From contig NZ_FNHG01000002.1 in assembly GCF_900103475.1 (NCBI RefSeq), forward strand, positions 124,001 through 188,000: a stretch of 64,000 nt of DNA, given 5' to 3'. A model generated the notes under the pieces. It had not been told where the DNA came from and searched no databases. It was given only the letters and a program-made list of their open reading frames with translations. Origin of the DNA: Maricaulis salignorans. GTDB lineage: Bacteria; Pseudomonadota; Alphaproteobacteria; Caulobacterales; Maricaulaceae. Shown here piece by piece: positions 15,894-25,625 of the stretch (positions are counted from its first letter, which is position 1; each line of letters starts with the position of its first letter). A program made the position numbers and the translations under genes.

Positions 15894-16781
15894 TCAGGCG
15901 GGCTTTGCCGGGGTTGAAACTGTGCACACCGGGCCGGGGTTATTGGCACGCTGGCCGGCCCAGACCGAGCCGAGGACGATGGCTGCGCCAAGCCCCTGCA
16001 ACAGTGACAGCGACTGGCCCAGCACCGCCCAGCCGAGGATGACCGCCATCACAGGGCTCATCATTGCGAGCATGGATACCGCGCCAGGGTCAAGTCGGGC
16101 GAGACCGCGAAACCAGATCGCATAGGTCGCCGCGGCGCCAACCAGGCAAAGCCAGGCCAGACCGCCGAGATTGGCGAGGGTGAGCGGTGGCAGCGGCGGC
16201 TCCAGGATGAGGGCCAGCGGCAGCAGCACCAGCCCCCCGGCAGTGAGCTGCCAGGCGGTGAAACTGAGCGCCGGGACAGGCGGCTGCCATTTCCGGCTCA
16301 GCACGGTGCCGGCTGCCATGGATGCCGCACCGCCCACCCCCGCCGCGATCCCGACCGGATCGAGCGTCGCGTCCGGGCCGATGAGCAGGAAGGCAACCCC
16401 GAGAATGCCGCTCGCCGCCGCAGCAACGGCCCCCGCCCGCACCGGTGTACCGAGCCAGCCGCGCGCCATGAGGATGACCATCATCGCCTGCAGCGATCCC
16501 AGCGTCGCGGCGACCCCGCCGGGCAGGCGGTAGGCGGCGACAAAGAGCAGCACCCAGAAGAGCGCGAAGTTGAAACTGCCCAGCAGGAAGACCCGCCCGA
16601 GCCAGGCGCGCGGCGGCAGGCTGCGTGTGACGGCCAACAGCAAAAGACCCGCCGGCAGGGCGCGCAATGCCGCGATGGTCACGGGGTAGCTGGCCGGCAT
16701 GAGCTCGGTCGTGACGAGATAGCTGCTGCCCCAGACTGCAGGGGCCAGCGCTGTCAGTAGAATATCTCTGGTGCGTGACAT
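15894..16781 (-). CDS. EamA/DMT-family transporter
   Basis: 295 residues with ten predicted hydrophobic helices in two similar halves, the drug/metabolite transporter architecture. Typical features are the N-terminal TALAPAVWGSSYLVTTELMP and, in the second half, TALS-type helix starts (FTAWQLTAGGLVLLPLALIL; SMLAMMSPVMAVILGWAVLG). Inner-membrane exporter or importer of an unknown small metabolite. I chose ATG 16781 because GGAG sits nine bases upstream. It lies 23 bases behind the DsbA-like gene in what looks like a single operon, which suggests export of a compound processed by those enzymes, but that is inference. Confidence 0.85.
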   Translation of the reverse strand: MSRTRDILLTALAPAVWGSSYLVTTELMPASYPVTIAALRALPAGLLLLAVTRSLPPRAWLGRVFLLGSFNFALFWVLLFVAAYRLPGGVAATLGSLQAMMVILMARGWLGTPVRAGAVAAAASGILGVAFLLIGPDATLDPVGIAAGVGGAASMAAGTVLSRKWQPPVPALSFTAWQLTAGGLVLLPLALILEPPLPPLTLANLGGLAWLCLVGAAATYAIWFRGLARLDPGAVSMLAMMSPVMAVILGWAVLGQSLSLLQGLGAAIVLGSVWAGQRANNPGPVCTVSTPAKPA

Positions 16782-16804
16782 GGGCCACATCTCCGGGTCA
16801 GGGT

Positions 16805-17437
16805 TCAGCGCAGCGCGTGACGCAGCTGCACCGCCAGTACATCGCGCGATCCGTTGGCGAGGCGGCTGCCAGTCTCGCGGATGATAAGGGCCGGGACGGA
16901 GCGGACCTGCTGTGCGCGGGCGAGCTGGCGGTCGGCCTCGACAGCGCAGGCGGTAGCCGGGTCGCTGAGGAAGCGGGCGAAGCCCCCCGACTCCAGGCCG
17001 CTCTCGCGGGCAAGCTGGAGCACGGTGGCAGGGTCGGCGATATTGCGGGCCTCGGCGAGATGCGCGCGCTGGAGGCGGTCAAACAGGTCCCAATGGGCGC
17101 CCGGCCCGCCGAGCCGTTCGGCTGCCTTGCATCCCAGCGCCGCCGTCATCCCGTGGGGATAGTCGAACGGGGCCTTTCGCATCGCCTCGATGTCAACGAG
17201 CTCCGGCCGGTCACTCGCCTGGCGGCAGGCCGACCAGTGCCCGAGAATGATCTCGCGGGCCTGACCCGGCGCCCCCCAGCGCGCGGCCATCTCGCCACGG
17301 CTCGCCTGCAGGACGAAGGTGCGATGCCGGATATCGAGCCCAAACTCGGCCGCCAGGCAGCGCATTCGCGACGAGATGTTGAAACACCAGCAACACACCA
17401 CGTCGTGGAAGAAATCGATGGTGAGGGCGGCCGTCAC
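16805..17437 (-). CDS. DsbA-family / FrnE-like thiol oxidoreductase
   Basis: 210 residues from a GTG at 17437 whose last bases overlap the wrbA stop (GTGA), so translation is coupled. Thioredoxin-type start [15 protein letters not shown] holds a CCWC active site (FrnE and 2-hydroxychromene-2-carboxylate isomerase-like proteins usually have CPWC). An inserted helical domain and a C-terminal [13 protein letters not shown] cis-proline region complete the fold. No signal peptide, so cytosolic. Likely a disulfide or glutathione-linked oxidoreductase; together with WrbA this suggests handling of quinones or other electrophiles. Confidence 0.8.
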   Translation of the reverse strand: MTAALTIDFFHDVVCCWCFNISSRMRCLAAEFGLDIRHRTFVLQASRGEMAARWGAPGQAREIILGHWSACRQASDRPELVDIEAMRKAPFDYPHGMTAALGCKAAERLGGPGAHWDLFDRLQRAHLAEARNIADPATVLQLARESGLESGGFARFLSDPATACAVEADRQLARAQQVRSVPALIIRETGSRLANGSRDVLAVQLRHALR

Positions 17438-18057
17438 GCCGCGGCCTCCTTCAGATTGGCACCGGCCAGGCGTGCGGCAATCCGGGCGACATGAGCGCCC
17501 TGGAAGCGGGCACCGGCGAGGTCGATCCGTGATGGCGCGCGCGAACCATCGGCTCCGGCGATCGTCCCCGCGCCATAGGGCGCGCCCCCTATAATCCCGT
17601 CCGCCGTGGTCTGTCCGGCGAAGGTGTAGGGCATGCCGGCAATCAGCATGCCGAAATGCTGGAGCGGGATCTGGGTGGAGAGCAGGGTTGCTTCGTGACC
17701 GCCGTGCTGCGAGCCGGTGGAGGCGAAAACCGCCGCGACCTTGCCGACCAGCGCGTTGCGCGCCCACAGCCCGCCGGCCTGGTCGAGAAAGGACTTCATC
17801 TGCCCGGCCATCATGCCAAACATGGTCGGCGTGCCGAGAATAATGCCGTCATAGGTTTCGAGGTCAGCGGGCGTCGCAAGCAGTGTGTCGTCAGCGATGA
17901 AGCCCGCCTTGCGCCGGATTTCCTCGGGGACGGTTTCGGGGACGCGGCGCAGATCGACATGAGTGCCAGGCACGCTGTGAGCGCCATCGGCTTCGGCCTG
18001 AGCCAGGGTGCGCACATGGCCATAGCTGGAATAATAGAGGACAAGAATCCGGGTCAT
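17434..18057 (-). CDS. wrbA: NAD(P)H:quinone oxidoreductase, WrbA type
   Basis: 207 residues. Flavodoxin-like fold with the FMN phosphate loop [13 protein letters not shown] near residue 8, [23 protein letters not shown] at about 70-92 and [15 protein letters not shown] near 113-127, all typical of WrbA, a tetrameric FMN enzyme that reduces quinones by two electrons. Slightly longer than Escherichia coli WrbA because of a C-terminal tail. It is between the cyclase gene (26 bases upstream) and the DsbA-like gene (4-base overlap). Confidence 0.92.
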   Translation of the reverse strand: MTRILVLYYSSYGHVRTLAQAEADGAHSVPGTHVDLRRVPETVPEEIRRKAGFIADDTLLATPADLETYDGIILGTPTMFGMMAGQMKSFLDQAGGLWARNALVGKVAAVFASTGSQHGGHEATLLSTQIPLQHFGMLIAGMPYTFAGQTTADGIIGGAPYGAGTIAGADGSRAPSRIDLAGARFQGAHVARIAARLAGANLKEAAA

Positions 18058-18083
18058 CAGAACGAGCCTTTTTGTTTCGGGGA

Positions 18084-19067
18084 TCAGTGGATCGGCAGCG
18101 CGATCGGACGCAGGGGCGCGGCATCGGCGCCGCGCAGCTTCAGGGAGGCGCCGATGAAGGCGAACTCGTAGCGGCGCGCCTCGGCGAGGCCTTCGAGATT
18201 GACCAGCTCCATGATCGGAACGCCCATCTGCGCCAGTAGATAGGTGTGGACGGGAACGTAATTGCCGTCGATCTCGGACGGGAAGGCCTCGAAGCTCAGA
18301 TTGTCGGCCCCGACGATCATGGCGCGTGACTCTTCGGCGAGAAAGCGGGCGGCCTCGAGCCCGAGGCCCGGCGGGTTGTCCATATATCGGTTGGCGTGGG
18401 CATAGAGCGCCATGCGCCCGGTGCGGATCAGCACGACATCACCGGTGTGAAGCGCGACGCCCTGGCGCGCCAGTGCGCCCTCGAGATCCGCGCGGGTCAC
18501 ACGATAGCCCGCGGGCAGCATGTCGACGCCCTTGAAGGCGGCGACATCGATCATCACGCCCCGCGCCACGATCGGCGGGATGGTTTCGGCACCCGTCACC
18601 TGCCAGCCCGTATCGCCGAGATGTTCGTCGGCGCTGAAATGATTGTAGATCTCTCCATCGAGGCCGAAATGATTCAGCGCGTCGATATGGGTCCCGGTGT
18701 GGGTGTACATCGAGACCGCCGAGCCGGTGTAGCTGACATGGTCATTGGCCGCCTCGCCCACCTGCAAGGGGTCGTCATTCACCGTCCCGCGCGGCGTGTG
18801 AGTCATCCATATCTGATATCGGGGATCGCCGGCGGCGTGCCATCCTGGCATGCCGATGAAATACTCAACGGACAGGTCGTAAACGGTGCCTCCGGTAATC
18901 CGGGACAGGATGGAGGCGCGCGAGCGCTCCGTCATCAGATTGAGCGCGCCGAGCTGATCGTCCGGGCCCCAGGGGCTGGTGCCGACCGTGGCCGGCATTT
19001 CGGCGATGGCGGCCGGAAGGGACAGGGCCAGGCCCAGGGCGAGGGGCAATAGGATCGGGGTCTGCAT
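18084..19067 (-). CDS. Secreted cyclase-family (kynurenine formamidase-like) metal hydrolase
   Basis: 327 residues with a signal peptide ([17 protein letters not shown]). The cyclase/KynB-like fold is recognised by [14 protein letters not shown], the metal and catalytic motif [13 protein letters not shown] (family HxGTHxDxxxHF), [19 protein letters not shown] and the late [14 protein letters not shown]. Such enzymes hydrolyse amide or lactone-type bonds using a bound metal ion. Unlike cytosolic KynB this one is exported and 100 residues longer; the substrate is unknown. GGGAGATCCCG precedes its ATG. It heads the operon downstream of the LysR gene. Confidence 0.88.
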   Translation of the reverse strand: MQTPILLPLALGLALSLPAAIAEMPATVGTSPWGPDDQLGALNLMTERSRASILSRITGGTVYDLSVEYFIGMPGWHAAGDPRYQIWMTHTPRGTVNDDPLQVGEAANDHVSYTGSAVSMYTHTGTHIDALNHFGLDGEIYNHFSADEHLGDTGWQVTGAETIPPIVARGVMIDVAAFKGVDMLPAGYRVTRADLEGALARQGVALHTGDVVLIRTGRMALYAHANRYMDNPPGLGLEAARFLAEESRAMIVGADNLSFEAFPSEIDGNYVPVHTYLLAQMGVPIMELVNLEGLAEARRYEFAFIGASLKLRGADAAPLRPIALPIH

Positions 19068-19171
19068 CGGGATCTCCCTGGCAGGTTTGACATGCCCGGG
19101 AAGATGCAGCGGGGGCCGGAGGGGAATAACCGGCCCGCTTTCACTTCATTGTTTACGCTGGTTGAATAATC

Positions 19172-20059
19172 TCAGGACCGCAGGGCTGCCCGCAGCTGGT
19201 CGAGAAACGCCGTCACTTTCGCGTCCATGCCGAGTCGCGAGGACGTCACGGCGAAGATGTCCGGGGCGGGAAGTTCCCAATCCGGCAAAACCCGAACAAG
19301 CTCGCCGCGCGCTTCGGGGGCGTTCGAGACAAAGTCCGGCAGGGTGCCGATGCCCTGCCCCGCGATCAGCAGGTCGCGCAGCACGAGACTGTTGCCAACC
19401 CGGAGCTTGGGGTCGAGTTCGACTGTGTCCGTGCCCGAAGGCCCGTGCAGTGTCCAGGAGGTGAGATGGTCCGCAAGCAGGAAGCCGATCACCGCGTGTT
19501 GCGCGATGTCTTGCGGCACCTTCGGATGGCCGGCCCGTTCGAGATAGGCGGGGGCCGCGAAAATCCTCTGCCGCACCGTGCCGAGCTTGCGTGCCACCAG
19601 CGCCGAGTCCGGCAGGGCGGCGCGGATGCGGATCGACACATCAAACCCGCCCTCGACCATGTCGACCACACGGTCATCGAGCGATAGGGTGAGCGAGAGA
19701 TCCGGATAGCTGTCGCGAAAGTCCGGAAGCATGGGGGCAATGACCGTCTGGCCGAAGGAGGCCGGGGCGTTGACCTTGAGATGGCCGCGCACGGCACCGG
19801 CGCCCTCGCGAATGCGCGTCTCGACCTTGGTCACGGCGTCGAGAATGCTGATCGCCTCGTCATAATAGAGCCGGCCGGCATCGGTCAGCGACATGGAGCG
19901 GGTCGTGCGCGTGAGCAGGACACTGCCAAGGCTTTCCTCGAGCAGCTTGATCTCGCGGCTCAGGAGCGCCGGCGAAACGCCGAGATCCTCCGCCGCGCGG
20001 GCGAAATTGCCGCGCTCGACGATGCGGCGGTAGGCGTGCATGACGGAAAGCTTGTCCAT
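19172..20059 (-). CDS. LysR-family transcriptional regulator
   Basis: 295 residues from ATG 20059. N-terminal HTH (MHAYRRIVERGNFARAAEDLGVS...LLSREIKLLEESLG) and a full substrate domain (HLKVNAPASFGQTVIAPMLP, DVSIRIRAALPDSALVARKLG, LLIAGQGIGTLPDFVS) of the CrgA/YafC subgroup. It lies 104 bases before the secreted cyclase on the same strand, so it probably controls, and may be co-transcribed with, the cyclase-wrbA-dsbA-EamA genes. The inducer is unknown; a quinone or other electrophile is possible given the enzymes downstream. A start further upstream at 20125 is in frame but adds a leader without similarity. Confidence 0.92.
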   Translation of the reverse strand: MDKLSVMHAYRRIVERGNFARAAEDLGVSPALLSREIKLLEESLGSVLLTRTTRSMSLTDAGRLYYDEAISILDAVTKVETRIREGAGAVRGHLKVNAPASFGQTVIAPMLPDFRDSYPDLSLTLSLDDRVVDMVEGGFDVSIRIRAALPDSALVARKLGTVRQRIFAAPAYLERAGHPKVPQDIAQHAVIGFLLADHLTSWTLHGPSGTDTVELDPKLRVGNSLVLRDLLIAGQGIGTLPDFVSNAPEARGELVRVLPDWELPAPDIFAVTSSRLGMDAKVTAFLDQLRAALRS

Positions 20060-20210
20060 CGCGGGCAGATACTCGGTCAGATTGATAGCCAGTCCCGCCA
20101 GGGCAGGAATTCGACCGGGTAGCACAAATCCCGATGCTCCGCGAATGGGTTGGCCCCAGCGGGCGTGACACCTACCCGATCAACCGGTGACCATTACCGG
20201 GCTGGCGGGG

Positions 20211-20525
20211 TCAGGGATCGGGGGGCTCGTCGAGCAGGTGCGCCAGAGCGCGATGACCTTCGACATAGCGCAGCACGAGAAGTACATCGCCCTGATACCG
20301 CGTCATGATGAGATAATTGCCCACAACACTGCTGCGGATGCCCGGCCCGAGCTCTTCGCGAGGACGTCCGAGTTCAAAGGGCGAAGCCGCCATCGAACGT
20401 GACCGAGCCAAGAGCTTTTCGAGAAAGCCCTGGGCGGCGGCGATGCTTCCCGTCTCGGTGTAAATGTACCGTGCAATATGATCGAGATCGTCCAGCGCCG
20501 GGCGGGTCAGCACCAGCTGGAACAC
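20211..20525 (-). CDS. parE: RelE/ParE-family toxin
   Basis: 104 residues from a GTG one base after the antitoxin stop. The ParE fold is evident: LTRPALDDLDHIARYIYTETGSIAAAQGFLEKLLARSRSMAASPFELGRPREELGPGIRSSVVGNYLIMTRYQ in family order (helix pair, then strands ending in VLRYVEGHR and a short acidic tail). ParE toxins of this group poison DNA gyrase; RelE relatives cut mRNA. The family assignment is secure, the target less so. With the preceding gene it forms a standard antitoxin-first operon. Confidence 0.9.
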   Translation of the reverse strand: MFQLVLTRPALDDLDHIARYIYTETGSIAAAQGFLEKLLARSRSMAASPFELGRPREELGPGIRSSVVGNYLIMTRYQGDVLLVLRYVEGHRALAHLLDEPPDP

Positions 20526-20526
20526 C

Positions 20527-20772
20527 TCACTGCGCTCCGGACTTCAGCTCATCGAAGGTCGCGGCGAGATGAGCCTCCGCCTCCTCGATCGTGTAACGGC
20601 GCTCATCATTGATCGCGGCCAGCAAGGAGGCCCGCAACTCCGCCAGCTTGGCCTCACGCTCCTCGACCAGGCGCAGGCCCTCGCGCACGACCTCGCTCTG
20701 GGATGTGTAGCGGCCCTGCTTGACCTGTTCTTCGACGAACAGCTCCCAGCGCTTTCCGATTGAGACATTCAT
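20527..20772 (-). CDS. parD: ParD-family antitoxin
   Basis: 81 residues. Ribbon-helix-helix start ([20 protein letters not shown] then [19 protein letters not shown]) followed by a toxin-binding C-terminal helix (YTIEEAEAHLAATFDELKSG). I chose ATG 20772 because GGAGGT lies four bases upstream; a GTG at 20778 overlaps that site. It represses its own promoter in known systems. Unusually, about 120 bases of its 5' part also lie inside the 3' part of the membrane-protein frame (20654-21277) on the same strand. Confidence 0.9.
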   Translation of the reverse strand: MNVSIGKRWELFVEEQVKQGRYTSQSEVVREGLRLVEEREAKLAELRASLLAAINDERRYTIEEAEAHLAATFDELKSGAQ

Positions 20773-21277
20773 GAGCACCTCCGATCAGTGACCTTACAGC
20801 GAAGGATAACACAAATTGCGCCGTTTTCGCTATTATCCGATCCGCCGATACCCGCGCCTGCCGCCAATAACGGGGCTGGCGACCGCGCCATCGCCAAAGG
20901 CCGTCAGGATCGTAACCTCGACCGGTCAGCCGCTTCCGAGCCCAGCGGGCGAATCGCGGCCAAAGGAAAAAACAGACGACAACATTCAATACCGCGACCA
21001 GCCTTCCTGGCGTTTTCTGCTCCAATCTTATTCCGTCCAGAGAAATATTCGGGTCAGGAAATGTCCAAGTTTCCGGCCAGACGCCCGCAAATACCAGCAT
21101 CGTCCCGGCACCAATCATGACCGCCCATCCGAGCACTCCCGCATATATCAAGCCAAGCCGGAACCAATGAGGCCCCACCGACCGTCTGAGTCCCAGATCA
21201 ATGAGCGCAAGCCAGATGGCACTACCACCGAGAAGGATCGCCAAGAGCGTCAGGTAAATCGGTCCCCACCACGTCAT
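20654..21277 (-). CDS. Membrane protein coupled to mnmA; 3' part overlaps parD
   Basis: The frame begins with an ATG that overlaps the mnmA stop (ATGA, 21274-21277), which is good evidence of a real start. The first 140 residues hold three hydrophobic helices ([56 protein letters not shown]) and a basic cytoplasmic end. From about residue 150 the sequence turns Arg/Gly-rich and runs through the parD promoter and coding region in another frame. I think the natural protein ended near residue 140-150 and that its 3' end was lost or frameshifted when parDE arrived. No family recognised. Confidence 0.55.
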   Translation of the reverse strand: MTWWGPIYLTLLAILLGGSAIWLALIDLGLRRSVGPHWFRLGLIYAGVLGWAVMIGAGTMLVFAGVWPETWTFPDPNISLDGIRLEQKTPGRLVAVLNVVVCFFLWPRFARWARKRLTGRGYDPDGLWRWRGRQPRYWRQARVSADRIIAKTAQFVLSFAVRSLIGGAHECLNRKALGAVRRRTGQAGPLHIPERGRARGPAPGRGA

Positions 21278-22500
21278 ATCAGCCGATACCCGCTCGCGGC
21301 CGCCGTTGTCGCCGCCCCACTCGCACTCGTCTTCGCGATCCAGCCGCCGCCGAGAACCCGGCCATCATCCTCGGCCGAATAGAAAACACAGGCCTGGCCG
21401 GGTGCCACACCCTCTTCGCCGCCCGGCAGGACGACAGCGATCTCATCACCATCGACGGAAAAGGCCGCATCCACCGGCGGGCGCGTCGAGCGCACTTTCA
21501 CCCGCACGGGAACGCCGTCTGCCAGGGCTTCATCGCCGAGCCAGTTGATGTCTTTCAGCGTAATGCGATCAACCGCCAAAGCCTCGCGCGGCCCGACCAC
21601 GACCCGGGCCGTGGCGGCATCGAGCTTGACGACATAGAGCGGATCACCGATCGCGATCTTGAGACCGCGGCGCTGGCCGACCGTGTAATGGATCACACCT
21701 TCATGTCGGCCCAGAACAGTGCCATCGACATGGACGATCTCGCCGGGGCGCGAGACGCCGGGGCGCACCTTTTCGACGATATCGACATAGCGGCCCTGGG
21801 GCACGAAGCAGATGTCCTGGCTGTCCGGTTTGTCGGCGACGATCAGGCCGAAGGCCTCGGCGAGCCGGCGCGTCTGGTCCTTGTCGAGATGGCCGAGCGG
21901 GAAGCGCAGGAAATCGAGCTGTTCATGCGTCGTCGCGAACAGGAAATAGGACTGATCCTTGCCGGCGTCGTGGGCCCGGCGCAATTGCGCCCCCTTCGGC
22001 CCTTCGACGCGCTGGATATAATGGCCCGTCGCCATGCAGACAGCCCCGAGCTCGCGCGCGGTGGTCAGCAGGTCGGCGAATTTGACGGTCTGATTGCAGC
22101 GCACACAGGGAATCGGCGTGAAGCCGGCCAGATAGGTGTCGGCAAACTCCTCGATCACCGCCTCGCGGAAACGGCTCTCATAATTGAGGACGTAATGGGG
22201 AAAGCCGCATTCCTCGGCGACGCGCTTGGCGTCATAGATATCCTGGCCGGCGCAGCAGGCGCCCTTCTTCTGGATCGCGGCGCCATGATCATAGAGCTGC
22301 AGCGTCACGCCGACGACATCATAGCCGGCCCGGTGGAGCACAGCCGCAGTGACGGAAGAATCCACCCCGCCGGACATCGCCACGACGACGCGGTGATCGG
22401 CGGGATTGCCGCCCAGGCCGAGCGGATCGCCGGCGAGGCCAAATTCGTTGAGAAGGTCATCGGCACGCGCCATCGCGCGACCGGAATCGGTGTTCGTCAT
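21274..22500 (-). CDS. mnmA: tRNA-specific 2-thiouridylase
   Basis: 408 residues. MnmA puts sulfur on U34 of tRNA Lys, Glu and Gln. Seen: PP-loop [15 protein letters not shown], the catalytic pair region [10 protein letters not shown] and [31 protein letters not shown], and a C-terminal beta-barrel ending [20 protein letters not shown] chose ATG 22500, with GGAGGCGAAT in front; the upstream in-frame start at 22533 has no ribosome site. It lies 54 bases behind flgL on the same strand, so a housekeeping tRNA enzyme may be read through from the hook-junction operon. Confidence 0.95.
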   Translation of the reverse strand: MTNTDSGRAMARADDLLNEFGLAGDPLGLGGNPADHRVVVAMSGGVDSSVTAAVLHRAGYDVVGVTLQLYDHGAAIQKKGACCAGQDIYDAKRVAEECGFPHYVLNYESRFREAVIEEFADTYLAGFTPIPCVRCNQTVKFADLLTTARELGAVCMATGHYIQRVEGPKGAQLRRAHDAGKDQSYFLFATTHEQLDFLRFPLGHLDKDQTRRLAEAFGLIVADKPDSQDICFVPQGRYVDIVEKVRPGVSRPGEIVHVDGTVLGRHEGVIHYTVGQRRGLKIAIGDPLYVVKLDAATARVVVGPREALAVDRITLKDINWLGDEALADGVPVRVKVRSTRPPVDAAFSVDGDEIAVVLPGGEEGVAPGQACVFYSAEDDGRVLGGGWIAKTSASGAATTAAASGYRLI

Positions 22501-22554
22501 ATTCGCCTCCAGCGGGGTCAAGGCCCGCAGCAAACGGTTGAAGTTGGGCTTGGC

Positions 22555-23469
22555 TTACCGCAAAAAGTTGAGAAGTGAAACCTGTGTCAGCGAGGCAAAA
22601 GTCTTCGCCGAGACGTCGAGCACGTTTTGCGCCGTCTGGAATTTGGTCGCGGCCTCGGCCATGTCGACATCCTCGATATCGCTGATCATACCGGTGAGGA
22701 AGTCCTGCCGGTCCTTCTGGCTTTGCTGCGAGCTTTCGATCTGCGCCTGCATCACGCCATTCATCCCGACCACGGAGATAATTCCGTCCTGGGCTGCCAC
22801 GATATTCTGCAATTCGCCGACGATGAAGGCTTGTTGGACCTCGGTCATCGGATCGACGAAGGGTCCATTCGGCCCCGCCTCGAACTCGGCGATGCGCTTG
22901 AAGGAGGCCATGATATCGGTCGCGACATCACTGGCCAGGCGCCCGACGGTCACCTCGGTATTCTGGTCAATCCGCACGGTCGGTTCGAGATCATTGTTCT
23001 GAAAGGCATCGTCGACCGTCGGCAAGGCTGCGAGCTCTGCCAGTGTGCTGATTGCCATCGGCTTGGTATCATCACGCGTGCCGCCAAACATATAGGCGCC
23101 CAGATGTTGGGTATTCAAGGCATTCACGGCGCCGTAGAAGGCGTCGGAGATCTCCTGCATGATGAAGGCGCCATTCTGCGACGTCATCGCCGAACGCAAT
23201 TCACCGGCCGAGGAGGACAGACGCTCCAGCGCGACATTCTGCGCATCGAGACGGATGCCCGAACGGACAGCCGCCTCTTCAAAGGCCTCGGAACGGGCCA
23301 GGGCCCCGCGGCTCGCGGCAATGGTCTCGGCCTGATAGCCAACACCTTTGAGATCAGCACCCTTTTTGCCGGTACTGAGCTCCTGCTGGGCCTGGAACAG
23401 GGATTGCTGCGCGCGCATCAGGTCCAGGAGGGCCGATTGCGAAGCGCCAAAAGTCGATATCCGCGTCAT
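22555..23469 (-). CDS. flgL: Flagellar hook-filament junction protein FlgL (HAP3)
   Basis: 304 residues. Flagellin-like N-terminus (ISTFGASQSALLDLMRAQQSLFQAQQELSTGKK) and C-terminus (DMAEAATKFQTAQNVLDVSAKTFASLTQVSLLNFLR), the coiled-coil ends shared by FlgL and flagellins, joined by a shorter central domain. The final LLNFLR and the position directly after flgK identify FlgL rather than flagellin. It is exported through the flagellar type III apparatus. The gene starts 14 bases after the flgK stop with GGAAGTGA upstream, so the two are an operon. Confidence 0.95.
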   Translation of the reverse strand: MTRISTFGASQSALLDLMRAQQSLFQAQQELSTGKKGADLKGVGYQAETIAASRGALARSEAFEEAAVRSGIRLDAQNVALERLSSSAGELRSAMTSQNGAFIMQEISDAFYGAVNALNTQHLGAYMFGGTRDDTKPMAISTLAELAALPTVDDAFQNNDLEPTVRIDQNTEVTVGRLASDVATDIMASFKRIAEFEAGPNGPFVDPMTEVQQAFIVGELQNIVAAQDGIISVVGMNGVMQAQIESSQQSQKDRQDFLTGMISDIEDVDMAEAATKFQTAQNVLDVSAKTFASLTQVSLLNFLR

Positions 23470-23483
23470 GGGTCAATCACTTC

Positions 23484-25625
23484 CTAGACAATACTCATAA
23501 GGGTGTCGGTCATTTCCTTCGCCGCCTGCAGCATTCTCGCCGAGGCGTTATAGGACTGCTGATAGAGCGTCATTGCGGCCAATTCCTCATCGAGGCTGAC
23601 GCCTTCCACATTCGAGCGCTTGGTTTGCGCCGTGGTCCGCAGAACATCGGCGGAGGCGGCTTCGCTCTCGGCGCGAGCCGCACGGGATCCCACACTGCCG
23701 GCCAGCCGGGCAGCATAATCCTGCAGGCTGGAATTGGCGGCATTGATCGACCCGGCCGCATCAAAACTGCGCGTCGACGTCATCGCTGATTGCAGCAACT
23801 GCCCGCCGCGCGCATCACCGGAGGTCAGCACCAGGTCGCCGGCCACTGTGGCTGCATCGAGATTCAGCTGTCCAAGGGCCAGTTTCGATGAATCGGACCG
23901 GATCGCATTATTGACCGAGAAGACCTCGGAGCGTCCCGCCGTTGCAGCCAGGCCGATGCCGAAGAGCTGCGAGAAGGACACGCCGGTGCCGGACCGGCTG
24001 GTGTCATCGCCGGTCAGGTTGAGGTCGAAGCCGTCATACCCGGTTTTTGGAACCGAGCTCAGCTTGCCGTCACTGTCCAGTGTGAATGTGGCGTAGCGGC
24101 CAAGCCCGGTGGTGGTATTGTTCAGCGCCGTCACCGCATCGCCAACCGTCTGCCCGGTCACCATCGGTATATCGATCGTGCCGGAGGGCCGTCCATCCGG
24201 CGTCGTGATCTGGAAACTCAGGGACGTACCGGTGGTAAACTGATGCGCATCCGCCGCCGAAAGGCCGGTTTCGAAAAAGCCCGGTCGGCTCGAGGAAACC
24301 AGGTCATTGAGACCGAAGAAGTGTGAAAATCCGCGGCCGGCGCGATCGCTTGGCGTGGTCGCGTCTTCCAGCGTCGCGACACCGTTTCCGGCCGTGCTTG
24401 CCGCCAGGGTCAGGACGCCATTGGCAAAGGTTGCCGAGCCATCGCCGCCCAGGGCTGTATTGATCGCTGTCGTCAGGCTGCCAACCGTCGTGCCAATCGC
24501 GACAGCAGCGCCGCCATCGACACTGAGCGTGCCGGCGTCAAAATCAATATCGACACGCTTTACCAGAGTACCGGAAGCTGCGGTCACAGCCAGCGTTGTC
24601 GCCCCGGTAAAGCTGTGCAGATCCGCGGCAACCAGCCCGGTATTGCGACCGGTCAGACTCTGCGGTGCCGGATAGGAAGCGGAGTTATTGTGCGCCAGGT
24701 TGAGCGCGTCGGCAGCGCCGGCCGTCAATTCAGCCAGTTCATCGGCGATCTCCGGCAAGATCCGGTCGCGCAAGTCGAGCAAGCCAAACAATTTGCCGCT
24801 CTGTATATGGCCACTCAACTCCCTCGCCTCGGCACCATTGGGCGGCTGCACTAAAATCTGGCCGTAGGAAACGCCGTAGGCACCGCTTCCCGTCGGGGTA
24901 TATTCGAGCTGCGTCACCCCGGTTTCGACCAGGGCGACACCGTCACCGGTACGAATGACGAGCCGTCCGCCCGCCTTGGTCTCGGTGCGGATGTCGACAT
25001 AGCCCGAGAGTTCATCGAGCAATTCCGATTGCCGGTTGGCGATGCCTGACGTGTCACCGCCGGCCACGCTCACACTCTGAGCACTGGCATTGAGCCCGCT
25101 GAGTTCACTGAGGATCTCGTTCGTGCGTTGAACGGCGGCCTGGATCTGGGCGTCGGCATCCTTGCGCTGATCGCCAATCATCAGGGAAAGCCGGTTGGTT
25201 TCATCGAAAAAGGCCTGCAAATCAGCCGCTGCGGACAGACGGGCAACCGATTGAGACGGATCAACACTGGCCTGGGACAGGCTGGAGAAAGCGCGGCTCA
25301 GCCGCGCAAACATCGAACCTTCATCGTCGAGTTTTCCGAATTGGGATTGCACCTTGTCCAGTCCGTCGGCCTGGACCCTCGCCGCCTCACCGGCGCTGAT
25401 GGCGCGGATCGAGGCTGCCTGGAGATAGACATCGGCAATCCGCGAAATGCCCGCGACCTGCACGCCCATGGCGACACCGCCAACATTGAGGGCCTGCAGC
25501 ACAGCTTCGGTGCGCGCATAGCCCGGCGTGTTGACATTGGCGACGTTGTTGGCGGCCGAATTGAGACCGGCCTGGCTCGCAGACAAGCCCGACAGGGCGC
25601 TACCGATAATACCGTTCAGCGACAT
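23484..25625 (-). CDS. flgK: Flagellar hook-associated protein 1 FlgK
   Basis: 713 residues, long for FlgK (commonly 450-650). The N-terminus carries the rod/hook signature LSASQAGLNSAANNVANVNTPGYAR type (helix plus NVANVNTPGYAR), and the C-terminus SLDEELAAMTLYQQSYNASARML is the conserved FlgK closing helix. The central 450 residues are Ser/Thr/Gly-rich beta structure with two similar blocks (FTGATTLAVTAASGT and FTTGTSLSFQITTPDG) that account for the extra length. Transcribed leftward, divergent from fliK, with a sigma-54-like promoter at 25833-25847. Confidence 0.95.
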   Translation of the reverse strand: MSLNGIIGSALSGLSASQAGLNSAANNVANVNTPGYARTEAVLQALNVGGVAMGVQVAGISRIADVYLQAASIRAISAGEAARVQADGLDKVQSQFGKLDDEGSMFARLSRAFSSLSQASVDPSQSVARLSAAADLQAFFDETNRLSLMIGDQRKDADAQIQAAVQRTNEILSELSGLNASAQSVSVAGGDTSGIANRQSELLDELSGYVDIRTETKAGGRLVIRTGDGVALVETGVTQLEYTPTGSGAYGVSYGQILVQPPNGAEARELSGHIQSGKLFGLLDLRDRILPEIADELAELTAGAADALNLAHNNSASYPAPQSLTGRNTGLVAADLHSFTGATTLAVTAASGTLVKRVDIDFDAGTLSVDGGAAVAIGTTVGSLTTAINTALGGDGSATFANGVLTLAASTAGNGVATLEDATTPSDRAGRGFSHFFGLNDLVSSSRPGFFETGLSAADAHQFTTGTSLSFQITTPDGRPSGTIDIPMVTGQTVGDAVTALNNTTTGLGRYATFTLDSDGKLSSVPKTGYDGFDLNLTGDDTSRSGTGVSFSQLFGIGLAATAGRSEVFSVNNAIRSDSSKLALGQLNLDAATVAGDLVLTSGDARGGQLLQSAMTSTRSFDAAGSINAANSSLQDYAARLAGSVGSRAARAESEAASADVLRTTAQTKRSNVEGVSLDEELAAMTLYQQSYNASARMLQAAKEMTDTLMSIV

